Positions 28,201-40,200 of a DNA stretch of 64,000 nucleotides are shown here, piece after piece. The stretch covers positions 3,348,001-3,412,000 of the forward strand of contig NC_060110.1 in NCBI RefSeq assembly GCF_021155765.1, given 5' to 3'. The DNA comes from Diprion similis (lineage: Eukaryota; Arthropoda; Insecta; Hymenoptera; Diprionidae). The first letter of the stretch is position 1; each line of letters starts with the position of its first letter. The notes beneath the pieces were generated by a model. It searched no databases. It saw only the letters and a program-made list of their open reading frames with translations, and was not told the DNA's origin. The position numbers and the translations under genes are program-made.

Positions 28201-31200
28201 GCACTTTTCGAAGTCGTCGAAATTTTCGCCAAAAATCCAAAGGGGTTAGCCTTACTTTTTTTGCGATTTTTGGGGCCGAAAATTTCTGGTCTTCGAATCG
28301 ATTTGTATGACCGTTTCGTGGCTAATTGGAACCCAAGGAACTCAAAAAACACATTAAAAAAAGCGTAGGACCAACAGCAGAGAAATGACGATGAAAATCT
28401 GCAGTTTTTTGGCTGTAACTTTTGATCCGTTGCTCGCAGCGTATTGGGGCTGCGCTCATTCGATTCCTCTCGCAAAATTACGTCGGAATTGTGCCCTGAA
28501 GAATTAATTGCAGCACTTTTCGAAGTCGTCGAAATTTTCGCCAAAAATCCAAAGGGGTTAGCCTTACTTTTTTTGCGATTTTTGGAGCCGAAAATTTCTG
28601 GTCTTCGAATCGATTTGTATGACCGTTTCTTGGCTAATTGGAACCCAAGGAACTCAAAAAACACATCAAAAAAAGCGTAGGACCAACAGCAGAGAAATGA
28701 CGATGAAAATCTGCAGTTTTTTGGCTGTAACTTTTGATCCGTTGCTCGCAGCGTATTGGGGCTGCGCTCATTCGATTCCTCTCGCAAAATTACGTCGGAA
28801 TAGCGCCCTAAAGAATTAATTGCAGCACTTTTCGAAGTCGTCGAAATTTTCGCCAAAAATCCAAAGGGGTTAGCCTCACTTTTTTGCGATTTTTGGAGCC
28901 TAAAATTTCTGGTCTTCGAATCGATTTGTATGACCGTTTCTTGGCTAATTGGAACCCAAGGAACTCAAAAAACACATTAAAAAAAGCGTAGGACCAACAG
29001 CAGAGAAATGACGATGAAAATCTGCAGTTTTTTGGCTGTAACTTTTGATCCGTCGCTCGCAGCGTATTGGGACTGCGCACAATCGATTCCTCTCACAAAA
29101 TTACGTCGGAATAGTGCCCTAAAGAATTAATTGCAGCACTTTTCGAAGTCGTCGAAATTTTCGCCAAAAATCCAAAGGGGTTAGCCTTACTTTTTTTGCG
29201 ATTTTTGAAGCCGAAAATTTCTGGTCTTCGAATCGATTTGTATGACCGTTTCTTGGCTAATTGGAACCCAAGGAACTCAAAAAACACATTAAAAAAAGCG
29301 TAGGACCAACAGCAGAGAAATGACGATAAAAATCTGCAGTTTTTTGGCTGTAACTTTTGATCCGTTGCTCGCAGCGTATTGGGGCTGCGCTCATTCGATT
29401 CCTCTCGCAAAATTACGTCGGAATAACGCCCTAAAGAATTAATTGCAGCACTTTTCGGAGTCGTCGAAATTTTCGCCAAAAATCCAAAGGGGTTAGCCTT
29501 ACTTTTTTTGCGATTTTTGGAGCCGAAAATTTCTGGTCTTCGAATCGATTTGTATGACCGTTTCTTGGCTAATTGGAACCCAAGGAACTCAAAAAACACA
29601 TTAAAAAAAGCGTAGGACCAACAGCAGAGAAATGACGATGAAAATCTGCAGTTTTTTGGCTGTAACTTTTGATCCGTCGCTCGCAGCGTATTGGGGCTGC
29701 GCACAATCGATTCCTCTCGCAAAATTACGTCGGAATAGTGCCCTAAAGAATTAATTGCAGCACTTTGCGAAGTCGTCGAAATTTTCGCCAAAAATCCAAA
29801 GGGGTTAGCCTTACTTTTTTTGCGATTTTTGGAGCCGAAAATTTCTGGTCTTCGAATCGATTTGTATGACCGTTTCTTGGCTAATTGGAACCCAAGGAAC
29901 TCAAAAAACACATTAAAAAAAGCGTAGGACCAACAGCAGAGAAATGACGATGAAAATCTGCAGTTTTTTGGCTGTAACTTTTGATCCGTTGCTCGCAGCG
30001 TATTGGGGCTGCGCTCATTCGATTCCTCTCGCAAAATTACGTCGAAATAGTGCCCTAAGGAATTAATTGCAGCACTTTTCGAAGTCGTCGAAATTTTCGC
30101 CAAAAATCCAAAGGGGTTAGCCTTACTTTTTTTGCGATTTTTGGGGCCGAAAATTTCTGGTCTTCGAATCGATTTGTATGACCGTTTCGTGGCTAATTGG
30201 AACCCAAGGAACTCAAAAAACACATTAAAAAAAGCGTAGGACCAACAGCAGAGAAATGACGATGAAAATCTGCAGTTTTTTGGCTGTAACTTTTGATCCG
30301 TTGCTCGCAGCGTATTGGGGCTGCGCTCATTCGATTCCTCTCGCAAAATTACGTCGGAATTGTGCCCTGAAGAATTAATTGCAGCACTTTTCGAAGTCGT
30401 CGAAATTTTCGCCAAAAATCCAAAGGGGTTAGCCTTACTTTTTTTGCGATTTTTGGAGCCGAAAATTTCTGGTCTTCGAATCGATTTGTATGACCGTTTC
30501 TTGGCTAATTGGAACCCAAGGAACTCAAAAAACACATCAAAAAAAGCGTAGGACCAACAGCAGAGAAATGACGATGAAAATCTGCAGTTTTTTGGCTGTA
30601 ACTTTTGATCCGTTGCTCGCAGCGTATTGGGGCTGCGCTCATTCGATTCCTCTCGCAAAATTACGTCGGAATAGCGCCCTAAAGAATTAATTGCAGCACT
30701 TTTCGAAGTCGTCGAAATTTTCGCCAAAAATCCAAAGGGGTTAGCCTCACTTTTTTGCGATTTTTGGAGCCTAAAATTTCTGGTCTTCGAATCGATTTGT
30801 ATGACCGTTTCTTGGCTAATTGGAACCCAAGGAACTCAAAAAACACATTAAAAAAAGCGTAGGACCAACAGCAGAGAAATGACGATGAAAATCTGCAGTT
30901 TTTTGGCTGTAACTTTTGATCCGTCGCTCGCAGCGTATTGGGACTGCGCACAATCGATTCCTCTCACAAAATTACGTCGGAATAGTGCCCTAAAGAATTA
31001 ATTGCAGCACTTTTCGAAGTCGTCGAAATTTTCGCCAAAAATCCAAAGGGGTTAGCCTTACTTTTTTTGCGATTTTTGAAGCCGAAAATTTCTGGTCTTC
31101 GAATCGATTTGTATGACCGTTTCTTGGCTAATTGGAACCCAAGGAACTCAAAAAACACATTAAAAAAAGCGTAGGACCAACAGCAGAGAAATGACGATAA

Positions 31201-34200
31201 AAATCTGCAGTTTTTTTGCTGTAACTTTTGATCCGTTGCTCGCAGCGTATTGGGGCTGCGCTCATTCGATTCCTCTCGCAAAATTACGTCGAAATAGTGC
31301 CCTAAGGAATTAATTGCAGCACTTTTTGAAGTCGTCGAAATTTTCGCCAAAAATCCAAAGGGGTTAGCCTTACTTTTTTTGCGATTTTTGGGGCCGAAAA
31401 TTTCTGGTCTTCGAATCGATTTGTATGACCGTTTCTTGGCTAATTGGAACCCAAGGAACTCAAAAAACACATTAAAAAAAGGGTAGGACCAACAGCAGAG
31501 AAATGACGATGAAAATCTGCAGTTTTTTGGCTGTAACTTTTGATCCGTTGCTCGCAGCGTATTGGGGCTGCGCTCATTCGATTCCTCTCGCAAAATTACG
31601 TCGGAATAGTGCCCTGAAGAATTAATTGCAGCACTTTTCGAAGTCGTCGAAATTTTCGCCAAAAATCCAAAGGGGTTAGCCTTACTTTTTTTGCGATTTT
31701 TGGAGCCGAAAATTTCTGGTCTTCGAATCGATTTGTATGACCGTTTCTTGGCTAATTGGAACCCAAGGAACTCAAAAAACACATTAAAAAAAGCGTAGGA
31801 CCAACAGCAGAGAAATGACGATGAAAATCTGCAGTTTTTTGGCTGTAACTTTTGATCCGTTGCTCGCAGCGTATTGGGACTGCGCACAATCGATTCCTCT
31901 CACAAAATTACGTCGGAATAGTGCCCTAAAGAATTAATTGCAGCACTTTTCGAAGTCGTCGAAATTTTCGCCAAAAATCCAAAGGGGTTAGCCTTACTTT
32001 TTTTGCGATTTTTGGGGCCGAAAATTTCTGGTCTTCGAATCGATTTGTATGACCGTTTCTTGGCTAATTGGAACCCAAGGAACTCAAAAAACACATTAAA
32101 AAAAGCGTAGGACCAACAGCAGAGAAATGACGATGAAAATCTGCAGTTTTTTGGCTGTAACTTTTGATCCGTTGCTCGCAGCGTATTGGGACTGCGCACA
32201 ATCGATTCCTCTCACAAAATTACGTCGGAATAGTGCCCTAAAGAATTAATTGCAGCACTTTTCGAAGTCGTTGAAATTTTCGCCAAAAATCCAAAGGGGT
32301 TAGCCTTACTTTTTTTGCGATTTTTGGGGCCGAAAATTTCTGGTCTTCGAATCGATTTGTATGACCGTTTCTTGGCTAATTGGAACCCAAGGAACTCAAA
32401 AAACACATTAAAAAAAGCGTAGGACCAACAGCAGAGAAATGACGATGAAAATCTGCAGTTTTTTGGCTGTAACTTTTGATCCGTTGCTCGCAGCGTATTG
32501 GGACTGCGCACAATCGATTCCTCTCACAAAATTACGTCGGAATAGTGCCCTAAAGAATTAATTGCAGCACTTTTCGAAGTCGTCGAAATTTTCGCCAAAA
32601 ATCCAAAGGGGTTAGCCTTACTTTTTTTGCGATTTTTGGGGCCGAAAATTTCTGGTCTTCGAATCGATTTGTATGACCGTTTCTTGGCTAAGTGGAACCC
32701 GAGGAACTCAAAAAACACATTAAAAAAAGCGTAGGACCAACAGCAGAGAAATGACGATGAAAATCTGCAGTTTTTTGGCTGTAACTTTTGATCCGTTGCT
32801 CGCAGCGTATTGGGGCTGCGCTCATTCGATTCCTCTCGCAAAATTACGTCGGAATAGTGCCCTAAAGAATTAATTGCAGCACTTTGCGAAGTCGTCGAAA
32901 TTTTCGCCAAAAATCCAAAGGGGTTAGCCTTACTTTTTTTGCGATTTTTGGAGCCGAAAATTTCTGGTCTTCGAATCGATTTGTATGACCGTTTCTTGGC
33001 TAATCGGAACCCAAGGAACTCAAAAAACACATTAAAAAAAGCGTAGGACCAACAGCAGAGAAATGACGATGAAAATCTGCAGTTTTTTGGCTGTAACTTT
33101 TGATCCGTTGCTCGCAGCGTATTGGGGCTGCGCTCATTCGATTCCTCTCGCAAAATTACGTCGGAATAGCGCCCTAAAGAATTAATTGCAGCACTTTTCG
33201 GAGTCGTCGAAATTTTCGCCAAAAATCCAAAGGGGTTAGCCTTACTTTTTTTGCGATTTTTGAAGCCGAAAATTTCTGGTCTTCGAATCGATTTGTATGA
33301 CCGTTTCTTGGCTAATTGGAACCCAAGAAACTCAAAAAACACATTAAAAAAAGCGTAGGACCAACAGCAGAGAAATGACGATGAAAATCTGCAGTTTTTT
33401 GGCTGTAACTTTTGATCCGTTGCTCGCAGCGTATTGGGACTGCGCACAATCGATTCCTCTCACAAAATTACGTCGGAATAGTGCCCTAAAGAATTAATTG
33501 CAGCACTTTTCGAAGTCGTCGAAATTTTCGCCAAAAATCCAAAGGGGTTAGCCTTACTTTTTTTGCGATTTTTGGGGCCGAAAATTTCTGGTCTTCGAAT
33601 CGATTTGTATGACCGTTTCTTGGCTAATTGGAACCCAAGGAACTCAAAAAACACATTAAAAAAAGCGTAGGACCAACAGCAGAGAAATGACGTCGAAAAT
33701 CTGCAGTTTTTTGGCTGTAACTTTTGATCCGTTGCTCGCAGCGTATTGGGAATGCGCTCATTCGATTCCTCTCGCGAAATTACGTCGGAATAGTGCCCTA
33801 AAGAATTAATTGCAGCACTTTTCGAAGTCGTCGAAATTTTCGCCAAAAATCCAAAGGGGTTAGCCTTACTTTTTTTGCGATTTTTGGAGCCGAAAATTTC
33901 TGGTCTTCGAATCGATTTGTATGACCGTTTCTTGGCTAATTGGAACCCAAGGAACTCAAAAAACACATTAAAAAAAGCGTAGGACCAACAGCAGAGAAAT
34001 GACGATGAAAATCTGCAGTTTTTTGGCTGTAACTTTTGATCCGTTGCTCGCAGCGTATTGGGGCTGCGCTCATTCGATTCCTCTCGCAAAATTACGTCGG
34101 AATAGCGCCCTAAAGAATTAATTGCAGCACTTTTCGGAGTCGTCGAAATTTTCGCCAAAAATCCAAAGGGGTTAGCCTTACTTTTTTTGCGATTTTTGGA

Positions 34201-37200
34201 GCCGAAAATTTCTGGTCTTCGAATCGATTTGTATGACCGTTTCTTGGCTAATTGGAACCCGAGGAACTCAAAAAACACATTAAAAAAAGCGTAGGACCAA
34301 CAGCAGAGAAATGACGATGAAAATCTGCAGTTTTTTGGCTGTAACTTTTGATCCGTCGCTCGCAGCGTATTGGGACTGCGCACAATCGATTCCTCTCACA
34401 AAATCACGTCGGAATAGTGCCCTAAAGAATTGATTGCAGCACTTTTCGAAGTCGTCGAAATTTTCGCCAAAAATCCAAAGGGGTTAGCCTTACTTTTTTT
34501 TGCGATTTTTGGAGCCGAAAATTTCTGGTCTTTGAATCGATTTGTATGACCGTTTCTTGGCTAATTGGAACCCAAGGAACTCAAAAAACACATTAAAAAA
34601 AGCGTAGGACCAACAGCAGAGAAATGACGATAAAAATCTGCAGTTTTTTTGCTGTAACTTTTGATCCGTTGCTCGCAGCGTATTGGGGCTGCGCTCATTC
34701 GATTCCTCTCGCAAAATTACGTCGAAATAGTGCCCTAAAGAATTAATTGCAGCACTTTTCGAAGTCGTCGAAATTTTCGCCAAAAATCCAAAGGGGTTAG
34801 CCTTACTTTTTTTGCGATTTTTGAAGCCGAAAATTTCTGGTCTTCGAATCGATTTGTATGACCGTTTCTTGGCTAATTGGAACCCAAGGAACACAAAAAA
34901 CACATTAAAAAAAGCGTAGGACCAACAGCAGAGAAATGACGATGAAAATCTGCAGTTTTTTGGCTGTAACTTTTGATCCGTTGCTCGCAGCGTATTGGGA
35001 CTGCGCACAATCGATTCCTCTCACAAAATCACGTCGGAATAGTGCCCTAAAGAATTAATTGCAGCACTTTTCGAAGTCGTCGAAATTTTCGCCAAAAATC
35101 CAAAGGGGTTAGCCTTACTTTTTTGGCGATTTTTAGGGCCGAAAATTTCTGGTCTTCGAATCGATTTGTATGACCGTTTCTTGGCTAATTGGAACCCGAG
35201 GAACTCAAAAAACACATTAAAACAAGCGTAGGACCAACAGCAGAGAAATGACGATAAAAATCTGCAGTTTTTTGGCTGTAACTTTTGATCCGTTGCTCGC
35301 AGCGTATTGGGGCTGCGCTCATTCGATTCCTCTCGCAAAATTACGTCGGAATAGTGCCCTAAAGAATTAATTGCAGCACTTTGCGAAGTCGTCGAAATTT
35401 TCGCCAAAAATCCAAAGGGGTTAGCCTTACTTTTTTTGCGATTTTTGGGGCCGAAAATTTCTGGTCTTCGAATCGATTTGTATGACCGTTTCTTGGCTAA
35501 TTGGAACCCGAGGAACTCAAAAAACACATTAAAAAAAGCGTAGGACCAACAGCAGAGAAATGACGATAAAAATCTGCAGTTTTTTTGCTGTAACTTTTGA
35601 TCCGTTGCTCGCAGCGTATTGGGGCTGCGCTCATTCGATTCCTCTCGCAAAATTACGTCGAAATAGTGCCCTAAAGAATTAATTGCAGCACTTTTCGAAG
35701 TCGTCGAAATTTTCGCCAAAAATCCAAAGGGGTTAGCCTTACTTTTTTTGCGATTTTTGAAGCCGAAAATTTCTGGTCTTCGAATCGATTTGTATGACCG
35801 TTTCTTGGCTAATTGGAACCCAAGGAACACAAAAAACACATTAAAAAAAGCGTAGGACCAACAGCAGAGAAATGACGATGAAAATCTGCAGTTTTTTGGC
35901 TGTAACTTTTGATCCGTTGCTCGCAGCGTATTGGGACTGCGCACAATCGATTCCTCTCACAAAATCACGTCGGAATAGTGCCCTAAAGAATTAATTGCAG
36001 CACTTTTCGAAGTCGTCGAAATTTTCGCCAAAAATCCAAAGGGGTTAGCCTTACTTTTTTGGCGATTTTTGGGGCCGAAAATTTCTGGTCTTCGAATCGA
36101 TTTGTATGACCGTTTCTTGGCTAATTGGAACCCGAGGAACTCAAAAAACACATTAAAACAAGCGTAGGACCAACAGCAGAGAAATGACGATAAAAATCTC
36201 CAGTTTTTTGGCTGTAACTTTTGATCCGTTGCTCGCAGCGTATTGGGGCTGCGCTCATTCGATTCCTCTCGCAAAATTACGTCGGAATAGTGCCCTAAAG
36301 AATTAATTGCAGCACTTTGCGAAGTCGTCGAAATTTTCGCCAAAAATCCAAAGGGGTTAGCCTTACTTTTTTTGCGATTTTTGGGGCCGAAAATTTCTGG
36401 TCTTCGAATCGATTTGTATGACCGTTTCTTGGCTAATTGGAACCCGAGGAACTCAAAAAACACATTAAAAAAAGCGTAGGACCAACAGCAGAGAAATGAC
36501 GATGAAAATCTGCAGTTTTTTGGCTGTAACTTTTGATCCGTTGCTCGCAGCGTATTGGGGCTGCGCTCATTCGATTCCTCTCGCAAAATTACGTCAGAAT
36601 AGTGCCCTAAAGAATTAATTGCAGCACTTTGCGAAGTCGTCGAAATTTTCGCCAAAAATCCAAAGGGGTTAGCCTTACTTTTTTTGCGATTTTTGGAGCC
36701 GAAAATTTCTGGTCTTCGAATCGATTTGTATGACCGTTTCTTGGCTAATTGGAACCCAAGGAACTCAAAAAACACATTAAAAAAAGCGTAGGACCAACAG
36801 CAGAGAAATGACGATGAAAATCTGCAGTTTTTTGGCTGTAACTTTTGATCCGTTGCTCGCAGCGTATTGGGGCTGCGCTCATTCGATTCCTCTCGCAAAA
36901 TTACGTCGGAATAGCGCCCTAAAGAATTAATTGCAGCACTTTTCGGAGTCGTCGAAATTTTCGCCAAAAATCCAAAGGGGTTAGCCTTACTTTTTTTGCG
37001 ATTTTTGAAGCCGAAAATTTCTGGTCTTCGAATCGATTTGTATGACCGTTTCTTGGCTAATTGGAACCCAAGGAACTCAAAAAACACATTAAAAAAAGCG
37101 TAGGACCAACAGCAGAGAAATGACGATGAAAATCTGCAGTTTTTTGGCTGTAACTTTTGATCCGTTGCTCGCAGCGTATTGGGACTGCGCACAATCGATT

Positions 37201-40200
37201 CCTCTCACAAAATTACGTCGGAATAGTGCCCTAAAGAATTAATTGCAGCACTTTTCGAAGTCGTCGAAATTTTCGCCAAAAATCCAAAGGGGTTAGCCTT
37301 ACTTTTTTTGCGATTTTCGGGGCCGAAAATTTCTGGTCTTCGAATCGATTTGTATGACCGTTTCTTGGCTAATTGGAACCCAAGGAACTCAAAAAACACA
37401 TTAAAAAAAGCGTAGGACCAACAGCAGAGAAATGACGTCGAAAATCTGCAGTTTTTTGGCTGTAACTTTTGATCCGTCGCTCGCAGCGTATTGGGACTGC
37501 GCACAATCGATTCCTCTCACAAAATCACGTCGGAATAGTGCCCTAAAGAATTAATTGCAGCACTTTTCGAAGTCGTCGAAATTTTCGCCAAAAATCCAAA
37601 GGGGTTAGCCTTACTTTTTTTGCGATTTTTGGAGCCGAAAATTTCTGGTCTTTGAATCGATTTGTATGACCGTTTCTTGGCTAATTGGAACCCAAGGAAC
37701 TCAAAAAACACATTAAAAAAAGCGTAGGATCAACAGCAGAGAAATGACGATAAAAATCTGCAGTTTTTTTGCTGTAACTTCTGATCCGTTGCTCGCAGCG
37801 TATTGGAGCTGCGATCATTCGATTCCTTTCGCAAAATTACGTCGAAATAGTGCCCTAAAGAATTAATTGCAGCACTTTTCGAAGTCGTCGAAATTTTCGC
37901 CAAAAATCCAAAGGGGTTAGCCTTACTTTTTTTTGCGATTTTTGGAGCCGAAAATTTCTGGTCTTCGAATCGATTTGTATGACCGTTTCCTGGCTAATTG
38001 GAACCCAAGGAACACAAAAAACACATTAAAAAAAGCGTAGGACCAACAGCAGAGAAATGACGATGAAAATCTGCAGTTTTTTGGCTGTAACTTTTGATCC
38101 GTTGCTCGCAGCGTATTGGGGCTGCGCTCATTCGATTCCTCTCGCAAAATTACGTCGGAATAGCGCCCTAAAGAATTAATTGCAGCACTTTTCGGAGTCG
38201 TCGAAATTTTCGCCAAAAATCCAAAGGGGTTAGCCTTACTTTTTTTGCGATTTTTGGAGCCGAAAATTTCTGGTCTTCAAATCGATTTGTATGACTGTTT
38301 CTTGGCTAATTGGAACCCGAGGAACTCAAAAAACACATTAAAAAAAGCGTAGGACCAACAGCAGAGAAATGACGATGAAAATCTGCAGTTTTTTGGCTGT
38401 AACTTTTGATCCGTTGCTCGCAGCGTATTGGGACTGCGCACAATCGATTCCTCTCACAAAATTACGTCGGAATAGTGCCCTAAAGAATTAATTGCAGCAC
38501 TTTTCGAAGTCGTCGAAATTTTCGCCAAAAATCCAAAGGGGTTAGCCTTACTTTTTTTTGCGATTTTTGGAGCCGAAAATTTCTGGTCTTCGAATCGATT
38601 TGTATGACCGTTTCCTGGCTAATTGGAACCCAAGGAACACAAAAAACACATTAAAAAAAGCGTAGGACCAACAGCAGAGAAATGACGATGAAAATCTGCA
38701 GTTTTTTGGCTGTAACTTTTGATCCGTTGCTCGCAGCGTATTGGGACTGCGCACAATCGATTCCTCTCACAAAATTACGTCGGAATAGCGCCCTAAAGAA
38801 CTAATTGCAGCTTTTTTCGAAGTCGTCGAAATTTTCGCCGAAAATCCAAAGGGGTTAGCCTTACTTTTTTTGCGATTTTTAGAGCCGAAAATTTCTGGTC
38901 TTCGAATCGATTTGTATGACCGTTTCTTGGCTAATTGGAACCCAAGGAACTCAAAAAACACATTAAAAGAAGCGTAGGACCAACAGCAGAGAAATGACGA
39001 TGAAAATCTGCAGTTTTTTGGCTGTAACTTTTGATCCGTTGCTCGCAGCGTATTGGGACTGCGCACAATCGATTCCTCTCACAAAATTACGTCGGAATAG
39101 CGCCCTAAAGAACTAATTGCAGCTTTTTTCGAAGTCGTCGAAATTTTCGCCGAAAATCCAAAGGGGTTAGCCTTACTTTTTTTGCGATTTTTGGAGCCAA
39201 AAATTTCTGGTCTTTGATTTGATTTGTATGACCGTTTCTTGGCTAATTGGAACCCAAGGAACTCAAAAAACACATTAGAAAAAGCGTAGGACCAACAGCA
39301 CAGAAATGACGATGAAAATCTGCAGTTTTTTGGCTGTAACTTTTGATCCGTTGCTCGCAGCGTCTTGGGACTGCGCTCAATCGATTCCTTTCGCAAAATT
39401 ACGTCGGAATAGCGCCCTAAAGAATTAATTGCAGCACTTTTCGAAGTAGTCGAAATTTTCGCCAAAAATCCAAAGGGGTTAGCCTTACTTTTTTTGCGAT
39501 TTTTGGAGCCAAAAATTTCTGGTCTTCGATTTGATTTGTATGAACGTTTCTTGGCTAATTGGAACCCAAGGAACTCAAAAAACACATTAGAAAAAGCGTA
39601 GGACCAACAGCACAGAAATGACGATGAAAATCTGCAGTTTTTCGGCTGTAACTTTTGATCCGTTGCTCGCAGCGTATTGGGACTGCGCTCAATCGATTCC
39701 TCTTGCAAAATTACGTCGGAATAGTGCCCTAAAGAATTCATTGCAGCACTTTTCGAAGTCGTCGAAATTTTCGCCAAAAATCCAAAGGGGTTAGCCTTAC
39801 TTTTTTTTGCGATTTTTGGAGCCGAAAATTTCTGGTCTTCGAATCGATTTGTATGACCGTTTCTTGGCTAAGTGGAACCCAAGGAACTCAAAAAACACAT
39901 TCAAAAAAGCGTAGGACCAACAGCACAGAAATGACGATGAAAATCTGCAGTTTTTTGACTGTAACTTTTGAACCGTTGCTCACAGCCACTCCAGATTGCC
40001 TGCAATCGATTTCTTTTACAAAATCACGTTGACATAGCGCGTCGAAGCAATACCTCACAATTTTCAACTATCCACCGTATCTTTACAGAAAAAAATACGA
40101 AAGGGTGGGCTTTTGTTTCATTTTACTTCTTTGAGGCAATGTTCTGTTTCTTAGAAGTGACTTGTACCATTCACTCAACACGGAACCCTAGTCAGGTCAA

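Noticed and set aside
13189..39777. Dozens of long minus-strand frames (up to 648 codons) as a repetitive gene or gene family
   Set aside because: They are the same 104-codon stretch of a tandem satellite. Frames end wherever CGA becomes TGA or a T-run changes length, variants are not biased to silent sites by eye, and there are no splice or start signals.
12838..39985. CRISPR array
   Set aside because: The whole 312-bp unit repeats with no unique spacers, and the flanking genes are animal genes with introns.
12838..39985. CENP-B-box-like motif (ATTGGAACCCGAGG) hinting at a centromere
   Set aside because: The match to the CENP-B consensus is poor at required bases, and it is the only hint of centromere function. 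Presence inside an active gene's intron also argues against it.
12838..39985. Ribosomal intergenic spacer or histone repeat
   Set aside because: No rRNA or histone coding sequence is present within or next to the repeats.
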